64,000 nt of DNA from Saturnia japonica (taxonomy: Eukaryota > Arthropoda > Insecta > Lepidoptera > Saturniidae), in the NCBI GenBank assembly GCA_033032175.1, contig CM065307.1:3100001-3164000 (forward strand), written 5' to 3'. Positions 1-12,832 of this stretch are shown here, one piece after another (position 1 is the first letter of the stretch; each line of letters starts with the position of its first letter). The notes below the pieces were generated by a model. The model was not told the origin of the DNA. It did not search any database and saw only the letters and a list, made by a program, of their open reading frames with translations. The position numbers were made by a program, and so were the translations under genes.

Positions 1-256
1 GCGCAGATCGACCAGAGCGCGTATGTGAATAGACCTGTGCAATTTTAACCCTCGCAGGCGACTGGTGCAAACATTGAACCTGTGCACGCCCATACGTGCT
101 ACGACGAGCGGTCGACCTGCACACGTAAATCTCTGCGGTAGACTGTTGCCGTCAAGCGTAGGGAATGCAACCAGGGACATCGGGATCCCGCTGGATTGCC
201 GGGATTACAGAGAGGCGTGGATAATACGTGTTACTCTGCGCGTGTACAACCTTCAA

Positions 257-600
257 TCTATACTATATTATAATAAAGCGAAAAAGTTTTTTGTTTGTTC
301 TTTTTGTATATGATAGCCACTCTCGAGGAATAGTATAGGTTATTTAAGATTAGGCTAAAGTCGGAAGTCGACGCTCTCCCGAAGGTCCCGAACTGCTTTA
401 ACCGCGTGTGCTGGCGTAATCTTTAATGATACGGAAATACAATGTTATAGAATAATATTGGACCTTCGTATATCTAAAATATTTTTAGACATGGCATATT
501 TATCCTTTCGAACAAAAGTTACTTCATCATAAAGATAATTTTATGAAATTAAATTTTGTTCTCTGCTCTGCTGTGCTGTCTGTTATTTTTGAACATATAC
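257..600 (+). repeat. Interspersed repeat family E (Helitron-like 5' end)
   Basis: It starts A|TCTATACTATATTATAATAAAGCG and continues through GTCGGAAGTCGACGC and CAAAAGTTACTTCATCATAAAG. The same blocks recur at 29208-29745 in this orientation, and at 2905-3045, 23560-23912 and 54680-55185 in the opposite one. A TC start after A fits a Helitron-like element, but no CTAG end is seen. Confidence 0.6.
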
Positions 601-2904
601 TTTAGGAGATATAGAAAAAATTAAATGATACTTTTCGGACCCTAATAATTAAAGAGCTATAATAATAGATTTACTCGTTAAATAATTTAATTGTAGGTGT
701 TCAAGGGAGGTTTATTAAACATGCAAAATTTCAAGTTCGTATATTTATTATATAGTATTTGACTTGTAGAGAGGTCGAAAGTAGCTTCCGTGCGTCTAGA
801 AACCTACGAAAATGTAACCATTAGATTGTAAATTTTAGTGTGCGTTCACAATCTACCGACAATTTACAATCTTACTAGATTGTTTATGAACTAATGATTC
901 GTAAAATTGTCCGGTCACATATTTAAATATATTAACATCAATTTATAAAATTCGACGTTGAACAGATAAAAAGTCTTAAAGTTTGACGTAATAAAATTTC
1001 TACGTCATGATCCTCACAAAAAATAAACACGAAGAACTTTATCACTTGCTATCTCTCTTTAGGTACAAAAAATGTTTACGGTTCTTTTATTAATTCCCAA
1101 GCGGCACTTTTAAACTGTCACGCGGTCACAAAAATAATAAACGTTTTAAAAACATGTGGTGATCCAAAGCGGTCGAGTCTGGTGAATATGTTATTTCTAT
1201 AACCGCAAATTATGTGTTCCTCGGGTTCTGGGCGCCGATGGTTTCTCATGAAGAAATATATTGTAAATAAACACTATCGAATACTATTATGTGGCATAAC
1301 GGAAGTGCTTACATAATTACGATCAATGACAAACCATTTTAAATTACAAGTGAAATGTATACACCAGGTAATATAAAATTGACTAGAAAATCTCATGATA
1401 GTCCTAATACGTGGCAAAAAGTTCTTCATATTGAGTTCAATATTTTTTCATTAACTATATTATATTAGGAAATTAACATTTTTCTTCGTATATTCTTATG
1501 TAGGTACGTATATCTTTCTCGATTTCTCTTTACTAGAATTACATTGCTGCAAATTAAGTAGACTAAAGTCACTTTTTTAATTCCAATCGTAATACTTATC
1601 ATCCATGATATTATGTTTTCTGATGAAAAAAAAACATTGAACACTCTGAATGTGCGAAGGCCGAATATGGTAGACAAAACATCGAGTATCATTAGGCCAA
1701 CCGGAGTGTTTCTTTTTCAGTAAATATGTTTTTTATGCAGTTGATTTTAAAGTTTACTTTTATTTCTTTCTTGTTGATGCTATTTATTGAGTATGGTGAA
1801 TAATACAATACATTTTAATCACTAAATAAAAACCTTTCATTATATCTTTATAATTTAAACAATATTTATGGTAATCGTAGCGGAAAGTAAATGGAAAAAT
1901 AATTTTTCAAAAATTTATGTAGCAAGGTAGCAATCATTATTTGCTATTTTCAGATTTGTGGTATTACAAAATGAAGCAATCATTCTAATATTGTTGGAAT
2001 TACTGTCAGTATTGTTATTTTCAAATTGCACTTCTAGTAGAATACGAAGACTTTTCGGTGAAAGAAAACATCTCGATGAAACCATAGCATGATGGTAAGA
2101 CATTTTCTAATACTCTCTTGGTCATCTACCACCTTCAGGTTAACTAGGATTTGTTCGGCAGCTGCACTTGACCGCTAGAGTCCTTTTAGACTTAGGGTCA
2201 CATTGTCTCAATATTATGTATATTATTTTTTGACCAAACTCTAAATCAAAAAGGATAAAAATATGTATGTGACGGTAAAGTTCGTGCCTTTACCCCATAA
2301 AGGGGGTAATTTGTAACCAGGTATTACTAAAAAGAAAATAACATCACGTGCAGGCTAATAGAAATGAATGTTGCAATAAAAAAAACAATTACGATAGATT
2401 TCCCTAAACATATAATTAACACTTCATATCAGCTTTCAATGCGTTTTGTTGATTTCTAATAGGACAACTGTTAATTTCCAATTGAAATGTGTGTTCATTC
2501 GATTATATTAGTAATTTATATGTCTACAACATGCAAGTGTTAAGTGTATACACACATTATTAAATGTAGTGAGGAAAAAAAAACACGATAGTTCGATAAA
2601 GCAACTTACGTGCGTATATAACATGCAATTTTTTAAAATTAATCGTTTATAGTACGAAGTTTTGCTTAAAGGGTCTATATCCAGTGGCTTTCACAATAAA
2701 AAAGAAAGGGTACTATAATTTAAATAGTAACGGAACACATCGATTGACGGTCCCTTGAGGTTAGACTCTCAACATATAGATGATAGTATAAAATCTATAT
2801 ATGTATATGTAAATAATAGTAAATATGAGGATATAATTTCATACACGACCTTTTAATTTTGAACTAAGCAAATCTTTTATGAAGGCAACTAAGCAGAGCT
2901 GATA

Positions 2905-3045
2905 TTATAAATAGGATAGCCTATACTGAATCTAGCCATCACAATAAATACAAAAAGAGCTTTTCGAATCCAACTGGTAGTTCCACCAGAGATTAGCGTG
3001 TTTAAACAAACAAAAAACTCTTCCGCTTTATTGTATTATTGGTAT
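2905..3045 (-). repeat. Repeat family E, 5' fragment
   Basis: It is the reverse complement of the family 5' part: CTTTTCGAATCCAACTGGTAG, then AGAGATTAGCGTGTTTAAACA and TTCCGCTTTAT. It lies directly next to a tRNA-derived SINE, also on the minus strand. Confidence 0.6.
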
Positions 3046-3054
3046 TAGTATATA

Positions 3055-3187
3055 TTTAACACCCAGACATACGACTGCCAATTAGGCTCATCACAGAAAT
3101 GATGCCCGTCATATGTGAAGATCGAACCCGCCGCGACCTTTGGGCCCAGTAGTAGGGCTTACCTACCACTGCGCCACGAGGCCTGTC
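3055..3187 (-). repeat. tRNA-derived SINE
   Basis: Read on the minus strand, it begins GGCCTCGTGGCGCAGTGGTA, an A-box-like tRNA start. A B-box-like GGTTCGATC follows about 45 bases later, then a non-tRNA body. The tRNA fold is degenerate and there is no CCA-type acceptor, so this is a SINE head and not a tRNA gene. Confidence 0.65.
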
Positions 3188-3644
3188 AAATGCGCATGCA
3201 TGGAAGGCCATTAAAAACGGTCTTCAATATAAAAAATAAAACCGACGAGATTAAAAAAAAATACGGACACTTGGGAAGTGCGAGCATAAATTGAAAAAAT
3301 AAAAAGTTCAAAGCGAAAAACTTTTTTTTTTTCACTCAAATCTCACCCAGTTGCGTCGCGTCGCGTCGAGCCGCCCTTATCGTAAAGTGGGGTAATCATA
3401 TTATTTCACGGTAGGCACTCTGTTCTTTATCGTTTATGATATTTTCCCTCCCCTTGAACACTTGGCACCTTTACAGATCTTGATTTAAAACGAACGCACC
3501 CTTACTTAACATTTAAGGGATTCTATAAGCCCTTTTGATTATTTAATATGCGAAATACTCCCGGATGGTACTCGAGACTGTGAAATGGGAGGAATAATAC
3601 ATTGAATTATGACAGCACGTTGGAATCTTACAATCTAATCTATC

Positions 3645-4090
3645 TATTCTGTTTGTAATGTCAAAATAACAGCTTTTTATTAAATGCATATTAAAGTATA
3701 CAAGGTAAGGTAACAAAAAACCAACAAGTATTACAATTTTTTCTGTCTATCTCTTTGTCCCGGGTAATCTCCAAAACGGTTGGACCGATTTTGACGGGAC
3801 TTTCACTGGCAGATAGCTGACGTTATAAGGAGTAACTTAAGCTACTTTTATTATATAAAAAACAATTAGGGTTTCGTGCAAATAAAAAGAAACTGGTCAT
3901 GGTGAATCAATTCGGGCGTATAAATGGCTTACGCTGAGTAGTAAATATAAGACATATTTCACATTAATGTACAACGTAATTGTAAAAGTTACTAAGAGCA
4001 TATGTCGTCTATCTTCTAAGGATAACTCTAAATAAGCATTTTTGTCTTTAAAATAACCGGGAGCGGGGGTTGCACGTTAATTGCACGTGT
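3645..4090 (+). repeat. Helitron-like family A copy
   Basis: Shared blocks include AATGTCAAAATAACAGCTTTT, CGGTTGGACCGATTTTGACG, GGTCATGGTGAATCAATTCG and TGGCTTACGCTGAGTA. The 3' end, with the usual GCGAAGCCGCGGGC and CTAG, is missing. Confidence 0.7.
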
Positions 4091-4784
4091 GAAATTATCA
4101 AACTCCTCCATCCCCCTACAGAAGTTTTCACATAAAAAAAAATGACAAATAGATCTATAGCTGACTATTCCTAAACGTTGCCTTTTTTATAAGCACGGCA
4201 CTGTAATAATAACAGCGATCACCAAAAGGTTAGCTATTTATCGACGGATATAAATTGGCTGATCCCGAAATGCGTCAAACTGAGAGAGAGTTATTCAGGT
4301 ATTTATCTCTACAATCCCGTTTGTTTACTGGACTTACAACGGCATATCCTGATACACGGAACACCTAAGCGTGCCAAACGGGTGTTGTACTTGTTGTACG
4401 GGGGTTGCGACCCAATTAATCCCTACCACTTAGCTACTCTATCCACCTGCCATCTGCTGTATGGAAATTCGTATCCAATGTTTTTTTTTTCTTGTATAAA
4501 CAAAAGAACTATGAAGAAAGGTTTAATCTTAATGAAATCCAAATAAAAACATTTTACCAACGCAGAGATGTCTAGAGATGTGTTTTATGACTGTTTATTT
4601 ATTAAAACAATTATCACTCTTCTAATATCTACCGACCACCTGCGTTGAAATGGATTAGTTTGAAAATTAACTAACCTGAACCACGAACAATGAGTCTCAA
4701 GATGGCCAGTAAATATGTCAAGTTGGTTTAAATTACTATTGTGATAAAAGTCATCAAATACTCGTTCGTAAGAATTTTATTCTT

Positions 4785-4865
4785 TTTATTTAATGGCAAC
4801 TATGTTAATACACAATTCTGCTAACGTCACCTGAATAGAATATTTTCCTAATTATCCTTGTAATC
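4785..4865 (+). repeat. Interspersed repeat family I fragment
   Basis: It contains TTAATGGCAACTATGTTAAT and ACACAATTCTGCTAACGTCAC. Matching fragments are at 15755-15835 in the same orientation, and at 39000-39130 and 56835-56920 in the opposite one. Confidence 0.5.
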
Positions 4866-5000
4866 TTCAAATATTAGCATAGTTATTATTTATAATTCGG
4901 TTCATTTATGCACATTAAGTGAATTACTGACAATATTACATAGTATAGGACCAAATAACATTAGCTTAATAGTTAAAATAAAAAAAATTGAGTATGAATT

Positions 5001-5016
5001 CTCTCTCTCTCTCTCT
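5001..5016. repeat. (TC)n microsatellite
   Basis: This is an uninterrupted CT run in AT-rich DNA. Confidence 0.7.
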
Positions 5017-5455
5017 ATCCCTGTTGTTGTATATATCTCGAGTATATTAAGAATAGACGAAGAATAGAGAAACTACTATATATAAACGCATTCTATCTTA
5101 TTCTCTCACAGCTTAAAACCTATATTTACATTTATAGCTATCTCTTTTTCGTTAAACATGTTCGTTTCATAAAATCCAATTAACACCGTCCCATAAGAAG
5201 TTACACTTCAAAAACTACCACATGACAGATCAAGATGAAGATCTCGTCAGATTCAATGTGTTTTATGTTATATTACATTTTAAACAACGAACAAAGTATT
5301 TTCAATTTGATTAAAACAATGTTTATTTATATACATCGTAAAATTACTTTTATGATAAAAAGATTCGTATTTTTTATAATTATTATCATTGATGACTAAT
5401 TTCGTCACGTTTCTGGCACAAGGGATAACATTTTGGAGTTATTTTGGCTCAGCTA

Positions 5456-5966
5456 TCCATTGACGTCCGTCAAGTTGGGGGATGAAATTTTTTTTACAGA
5501 AAGGTTTCAATATTAAAAGCACATTCGCAAAGTTTTAACATGCGGAAACCCGTAATTTTGCTGCCGCCTGCTGTAACAAATCGTAGCCGAAGCTGCGGAG
5601 GCGAGAATGGTTTCCTGTGATTTGTTACGCAAGGGTGTAGAGGCTGCTCTTTCCGCAGCGCTGGAGACGTTGCAGTCTCAGATACAGAAATTCCTCTGAA
5701 TCACCCCCCTATTTTTTTCTGATGAATGGGGTTCTCTCCCTTCCGTAGGGGGCCCTTCCCCTCCAAGGGGTCACCTCTTGTTTTTTACACCTATTATTAG
5801 TTTTAACCCAAAAAATGCTGACAATTTTCTGAGAATTCAAAATTTTAAAAACTGGAAAAGTGGGGGTGCTCCGCATCTTTTCTTTTAAGTAGGGGTAGTA
5901 GCTCTCTCTCCCCCCCCTCCTACCCCAAACCCCTTCCCGCCAATCAATTCGACGGACGTCAATGGA
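5456..5966. mobile_element. Terminal-inverted-repeat element, about 511 bp, unclassified
   Basis: A 22-base left arm, TCCATTGACGTCCGTCAAGT plus TG, at 5456-5477 matches the reverse complement of 5945-5966 at 20 of 22 positions. The interior is GC-richer than the flanks. It includes a plus-strand open stretch ending at a TGA near 5696-5698 (reading GVEAALSAALETLQSQIQKF) that I do not recognise. No clear target-site duplication is visible. Confidence 0.55.
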
Positions 5967-6959
5967 AAGTCGTACCGTTATTTTTATTTTTGTCACGTCA
6001 GAGAAATAAATAAACTTAATATGTGCGGTCATATGTAATTACAAAGGAAGAAAAAGAATGAACATTTATTTGAAAATGAAAAACGGACATAATACAACAC
6101 ACATTAAACACGAAATTACAATAAAGTATTTATTACTAATTTAATTTATAACACAACAACGTTGCCATACGAATGCCGAACTCGACATCAAAAAGGACCT
6201 CAGCTCAGCATAATATGCTATAGCAAAATACTATAGCGCTGGTTTTTGTTTGGCATACTACACACAATTTGCCTTTTAAACTTTTAGCAATGTTCTCTGT
6301 TTTATAACATAAAAACAACGTTTAATATACATAAAATGATCTAACGATGAACCCTAATCACTTAACTCTGATACGAAACTATTACTGCCCTGGGCGCATT
6401 GTTTATCTATTGTCTCGCACAGTCGCACGCGGCCGCGGCAGCTCGACGGATTACTACGACTTACAAATGAGTTATAATAGTACTACTACCCACGGCTGTA
6501 CGTGTGAAAGAGAGATCGTTGGCAATTACAGCGACCACCCGCGAGTTCTCTCGCTCGCACAGCACATTATAGAGTCGTTATTGTTGGGGTTAAATAATAA
6601 TCGAGACTCGAGTAAATTAAGTCATCAAAATAAACGTGGACACCGTGTGCGGCCTTTATAGTCGTGCGGGTCGTTGGTTTTTTTAAATAGTACTATGCGT
6701 TTTAATTTTTTTTTTGTATCACTTCTTCCTATGTAAGCACTTTCGCCAATGTCAAGTGTGACATGTACTTTAGAGTTTAGTTGCCAATTATTATAGATGG
6801 GGTAGTGGGGGATATCCTCATGGCAGGAAGGGAAATGTTATATTTTGTTCGCACTAACAAAAATCCCTGATTTTTATAGGGGTGACGCGTAGGGACCTAA
6901 AAAAGAAAAAAACAGTCACAATACTCGTATGCGTTTGAAATGAGAAGATAATCGCGTCC

Positions 6960-7310
6960 GAGCCAACTTCACTCACTACTTGTCAAAATTGTACTGCCAG
7001 CTCAACAAATGTAGTCATTTCCACCACCGCACCGCTCGCCATAGGCAGGGAGTTCATCCTCACACTTTAGAATGTAAATTGGTCGCGGACAGACCGATTT
7101 CAGAGGAATTTCTTTCCGCGAACGCTCCGGATGTGGATGTTATCCCACGGCCACAGTATTGGGTTCGTCAAAAGCGGTAAATAGAATTTTAAAAGGTCGG
7201 CAACGCGCATGTGGTGCTTCTGATGTTGCAAGAGTCCTTAGGTTGCGGTGACCGCTTACCATCAGTCAGACCGTAGTCAGCATGCTTTTTTGCCACCATC
7301 GTGGTATAAA
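6960..7310 (+). pseudogene. Decayed non-LTR retrotransposon (LINE) 3' end
   Basis: The reading CSHFHHRTARHRQGVHPHTL is followed, after a one-frame shift, by RFQRNFFPRTLRMW. This corresponds to the C-terminal FHHR.TR...GVHPHT...RF.R.F.PRT..LWN.LP segment of Jockey/CR1-type reverse transcriptase proteins in Lepidoptera. Then come a stop and a 3' tail with GGCAACGCGCATGTGG and GCTTACCATCAG, a tail shared with copies at 18905-19105, 23935-24195 and 46340-46505. It is frameshifted and lacks the catalytic part, so it is dead. Confidence 0.65.
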
Positions 7311-8711
7311 ACAGAGTAAAATATTTAAGTCAGGAAAAGGTTTTGTTTTCACAGGCAACAAATCAACACCAGGCACTATGTCAACTGATTCTATGTTATT
7401 CTACCGAATCATTGGTGATATTTTTTGTGTTATACGAGTAATATTAGCCGTCTATCTCGATATTTATTCATTGGTATTAAATGTTTACAATAAATCATTG
7501 CTTTCAACGAGGCAACTGAAGGAGTTTCCGCGAGCGGAAGACTCGTCGATCCGCGACCGCAAAACGATCGTGCGTTCCGAACGATTCCTATTTCCGCTTC
7601 GAAGCGGACAGAAACGCCCTCTGTGTTTATGATAGGTGTTAGTTACTGTGTCAGTTACTACATTTTGTAATAATATTAATTCGAAGTCTTGTAAAGATAT
7701 ATAAATAGCATTTTGGAGATACCCAAGCGAAAGGCCTTACCTATGCACGGTTGCCTGTCGCTGAAGAAGAAAAAATTGCTTAAATAAAAAAAAAAGGCCC
7801 CTTGTGCCTGGCTGGATCAATATTGACACAGCGTCCATACCTGTCATAGTGACTCGCTTCGATGCGTCAGTATTTGTATTCAGCGATGTATATCCATCTA
7901 CTTCTACGCGTTAAGCTTCATGACGTTCGACTTTGAATAGGTTTTGATAAAACATAATTTTACGCTACACTCTCAGTTTCCTTTTTTTTATTAAGGAAAT
8001 ACAGAAATGTACATAAGGTCTTCTATTATTTCCTTGGTTTTATATATTTTCCATTTTTGCACTTTGGAGTATAAATCAATCCATAAATGTTAGACCTTAT
8101 TTTTCTGAGGTGCAGAGAAAAGTTTTTTGGGATATGTAAATTTCCAAATACGTTCACACCCGGATTTGACATTGTTCCTTTTGTATTTATGTAATCCTCT
8201 CATTTTTATATATATTTCTTTATTTCTCCTTTGACTTGATTTTTTTATTTCTTTTCGAACCAATCGTCTTGAGCTAAATCTAAATCTGAATATTAGACGA
8301 CAACTGAATGTTCGTCTAAAACTTTTAGTTCATTGGGCGATAGTAAATTTTCAAGATCAAATTTATAAGGCGCGATGTTCCCTGCTCTTGCATTTATCTT
8401 TGGGTGAAGTGGATCATAATTCTATGAAGCTTTTGATAAATAAATAAAACCATAATATAATGTTTTCAAAACATCTTTCTTTAACTTTCGGAGTGGTAGA
8501 GCATGTGAAATGTTCGCCTGATGAAGAAACACCGTCACACTTATTTCTGCTGCAAAGCAACAATGCCTACGCTGCCGAGTTCTGGTTTGAACGGTATGGT
8601 ATGCAATAAGCATTATCACGCTGGGTGTTCCAATTCATTCCTCAAGAGTAGCGACTTATCATGACTGCCCTCAATAAAGACTCCGGTCTTTCTGAGATTG
8701 ATTATAAATAA

Positions 8712-8931
8712 CTAGATGTGCCCTAAGGTTTCATCCGTGTTAAAATTTTGGATAAGAAATCCCGTTTTACATCCATTCCGGGGTTGAATTTTTCAAAAAT
8801 CCGTTCTTATCGGATGCTTACGTCGTAAAAACTGTGTGCCAAATTTCAGTCCAATCCATTCAGTGGTTTGAGCTATGTGTTGATAGATCAGGCACTCAGT
8901 CACTCACGGTGTCCTTTTTTATATATTTAGA
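8712..8931 (-). mobile_element. Helitron-like family M copy, 220 bp
   Basis: On the minus strand it begins TCTAAATATATAAAAAAGGA and ends CTAG followed by T, the Helitron end rule. The inner block AGCTATGTGTTGATAGATCA followed by GGCACTCAGTCACTCA is shared with the copy at 24957-25307. Confidence 0.65.
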
Positions 8932-9124
8932 CTAGGCTGCAGTGACCACTTAACATCAAGTAACAACGATATTTAAAAAAAATTGTACCGTTTATATACG
9001 AAGGTAAAAAGTACTTTTTTGCGAAACAAAACAAAAAAAAAACTACAACAATTTTATCAGGCGTAACAGCACTATGATACATGAAATAATGTAGGTACCT
9101 ATTGTATTTTATTGTTATAGGTTT

Positions 9125-9355
9125 AGTATTGTGGCCATAATCGCACCTGGTCTTAATTGACGATGTGACCTAAGATGGTATCACGCTAAGTCTAATGGAA
9201 GACTAGTTCTCAAGTGCAGCTGCATGAACACACTTATTAGAGTTTAGCGACAGATTTACAACTTGAGGGTGGTAGCTAGCCAAGCGGGAATTACAAAAAG
9301 CCTTACAACCCCGCTATGGTTTCATCACGATGTTTTCCTTCACCGAAAGCTAATG
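9125..9355 (+). repeat. Interspersed repeat family C
   Basis: It contains GGTGGTAGCTAGCCAAGCGG and TTCATCACGATGTTTTCCTT followed by CACCGAAAGC. Other copies are at 21915-22050, 41093-41268 and 58383-58552 (same orientation) and 43697-43850 (reverse). This motif set is common in lepidopteran genomes; the class is not determined here. Confidence 0.65.
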
Positions 9356-9480
9356 CCCATTGCTGGGATTCCAATTTATGTCGATCGACGCGGATTCCGT
9401 AAACGCTACCAACAGAGCCATCATTCCTTCAAAAACTGTGACTTTTATTTTAATTCTATATATAATTAAAAATAAATAAT

Positions 9481-9685
9481 AATGATTTTGAAGAGTTCCC
9501 TGGTGTATCTTCGAAGTTGAAGGTCCATTGATAATGAAATTAAAATTGTACCACCCTTGAGCTATACAACAAAATAGAAACATCAAAATCGGTTCATAAA
9601 CAAAAAAGTTATGGCTGAACAAATATAAAAAAAATGTACATTCGAATTGAGTATGTAACCTCCGTCTTTTGTTGAAGTCCATTAA
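9481..9685 (-). repeat. Interspersed repeat family F
   Basis: It contains TGTATCTTCGAAGTTGAAGG and ATCGGTTCATAAACAAAAAA followed by GTTATGGCTGAAC. Other copies are at 22139-22315 and 45050-45225 (plus) and 23480-23555 and 46022-46215 (minus). Confidence 0.65.
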
Positions 9686-12600
9686 AAATTAATTAACATT
9701 ATTATCAATGGTTTTACCCTCCACCAAATGCGCCCAAAAAAGCAATTCCAAAAAAAAACAAACAAAAACAAGAATCGGCAGTAAAAATCTTAACACCGTA
9801 ATCTCGCAAATCTCCCACCGAATAAAACGGCCCGAACTCCGATATTCTGGCCTTCGACATCAACAAGCACGAAAAATCCGAACCCTATATGGTCAATTTA
9901 ACCGGAATGCATCATTCGCCGGTGTTGTCTAATTATAAAAGTATTCGCGAGAGTCTCGCTCTGCGTCATCCTTTATTTTATCCGGCGGGAATCTCGGCGT
10001 TAATAAAAAACGTATAAAACGAGGCCCCGACTTTATTATTAAGGCGGCCGAGTGCATTCCACGTTTGCAGTGTTCTAAAATAGATATAATAGGGTAACGA
10101 TAAATATTAACGTTATTTATCTTTAACGGGGCTAATCGAATACATTCATTATTTATAATACCTCATTTTTGTAATGTGCATCCGTCATATCAAATAGAGG
10201 GCGCTTCTATCCTCAAGTAGTAAATCTGTCTTCAAGATTGAGACTACATTTGGTATGATTTTTTATAGATTATTCATCAATCAGAGGCGAAAGATTTGTT
10301 GTCTATCAATTCAATATGTTTAGGACTGAAGACTCGTATGAAGCGCCAAATCTGCCGCGCCGATTGGAGGAAGTCTGCGCCTACATTCACTCGATTTCAT
10401 TCGTTATTTTTAGATCTATTTTTACTTTCAAAGATTATGCGACCTAATGAATCGATCTTTTTTATGATCAGGCCGGCTTGACATCTATGGTTAACGATAA
10501 ATTGTAGATCCCATGGTAGTTGCCAAAGTTATTAGATTGCACTGTGATAAAAAAAAAACATTCAGACGTATACCCAATAATTAACAATATTAACTTTTTT
10601 TCTTCTTTTTTTTCTGTTGTGGACAGTAACAAAGACTGTCACCTTCATCTCTAATACTTGTGCGTATTAAATCGATGTCCTTATCTTCTAAAATATTTTA
10701 CGGTTACCTATATTCTTACGAGGAACTTGAGGAAGCTCGGCTGGGTTTAATATAGATTATTCGTTGTTGATAAAATTTAAATGTATGAGGTTTTTGTTTA
10801 TTACCCCATTTGACTGCTTCAGTCATGCTTAATTTAAATTATCAACTTTTGCAATCCTGTCACGTTCCGACTGAGATTTATGCATAGTGATACTCATGGA
10901 GATATGACATGGGTATTATCTGATAGTAATACATGCATTATGTCTTACATGTTCTATATTATGATTACAGGTAATTGGGGTAAATATGCGTTAGTTGGTA
11001 ACAGAAATTACTTACTTTCGTTATTCGTAACACGGTCCATGGTTGATAGTTGTTTACAAGTGAAAAGCAGAATGAACAGTATTTCTTATCTGATTAGTTA
11101 ACCTATGACGGGTAAAACACTTCCCTGCCCGCGTGTTTTCTGTACTATACTGCGTTTTTAAATGCCACAGAGTAAATTGACAATCACTAATGTCAAGCTT
11201 GAAAATAATTTTGCTAAGTTTTTATTTTTGTAGTTTTGTGCTACCGCATATCTTACGGTACGATTATTTGAATTGTAAGATTTTGAATATTTTTCTGAGG
11301 GTCTTTATTTATTAATTGTAATATTTTGTGTTATTCAACATACGCGATAAATTACTTTTATCAGTAAGTACATAATTCAGGAAACTAAATACAAATTACA
11401 AACAAATAAAAGTGAACGCTTCGATTGGCCCACGAGAGACGCGATTTTGTCTGCTTTATTCGGCCTTCACGTTTGACAGTGTTCAATATTTTTTCAGAAA
11501 AACTTTTTAATAGATATCAGTATATCAACTTATCAATTATTCGTACCATTTTATGATTAGTACCAATTGGTGACATCACTATTTTAAAAACACAATAAAC
11601 TAGTAACACATGAAATGTCAGTTTACTCCGTGGGAATATAAAACCCACTATAAGTACTTTTGTTTCGAATAGCTGATGCAATATGTCAGTATATTACACT
11701 AGGATTACTTAAATTGATTTTATATAAAAATATTAAAGTAATTTAGTGTTACCTAAATAACTGAAAAGAATATTCCCATAAAGAATACACAAGTTATGTT
11801 ATTCGTCCAACTGTCTACCGCGTTGACGTCTACGTACCTGAGTAGCTTATCGTTGTTTAGACTTCCCGACCTTGCCAGATTGCTTGAAGTTCATGCTTAC
11901 TGCTTCGCACTTTAGAGTCGTAGCGTGTATTTATAAAGCCTATAACCTCCCTCAATGTATAGGTTATAAAATGCAAAGCAATTTTTTTCAAATCCTATTT
12001 GTACCTAGTTCCAGGTATTAACGCGTTCAAACAAAAGATAGTCTGTTGAGGTTTTTAAGTATAGATTAATAAAGGAATTATCTATTTTAAATTATAATAA
12101 TTCATTTATGTATTATACAATTTTAACTGTGGAAATTTCAACTAAAATAATTATTATTTTAAAAAAAAAGCATAATTCGTATATGTGCGACAACCCTAGG
12201 CTGGCGCTTCATGGAGCCCCGCAGTTTAGATCTCGCGGTGTGGCGGCGTGAATTAGCCGCGCTATAAATTCATACTTGTCAGGAATCTCGAGATATACAA
12301 CCGGCTACTGATTTTACAGTTTATTTTACATTTATCTTTATAGTTGAAGATTTTTGTAAGTAATACTATATGGTGATATTGATTAATTATAATATTTATT
12401 CAAATTAAATAAATATTTGTTTATTGTTGAAAAATCTGCTATATAAAAATCTATTTTCCCTTAATGTACGAGTAAGTGTTATTGTGAACTTATCATAAAA
12501 CAGTTTTTAAACTTTCTTTATTTAAGTAAGATTTGTTAATAGCGAGCAGGTTTTGCAGCCATGAGGCGATATACATATTATACATGATCTATTTTATGGA

Positions 12601-12754
12601 AATTTATACATAATATATGTTTATTGTAGTATTTAAATAATATCTTACTCGTATTATTTATAGAAAGAAGGCTTTAGCTAGATTGATGTAAAATAAAATC
12701 ATTAGTTTGATTTTCGGCCATGTATTAAAAAAACTATAGGCTACTATAAAAAAA

Positions 12755-12832
12755 AATGATCAAGCGAGAGTCGAACTCAAGAACCTGGGTTGACATTGGC
12801 ATAATTGCCTACATAGGCAGAAGCAAAAAAAA
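12755..12832 (-). repeat. Short repeat with tRNA-like B box
   Basis: The minus strand reads GCTTCTGCCTATGTAGGCAA then ATGCCAATGTCAA, and later GAGTTCGACTCTCGC, which resembles a tRNA T-arm. The first block recurs at 6725-6775 and 50463-50520 on the plus strand. It may be a degenerate SINE. Confidence 0.4.

Noticed and set aside
6347..6661. 104-codon plus-strand frame as a possible first exon of dlp
   Set aside because: It has no hydrophobic signal peptide and no phase 1 donor at a sensible place. It lies in a GC-richer island that keeps frames open by chance.
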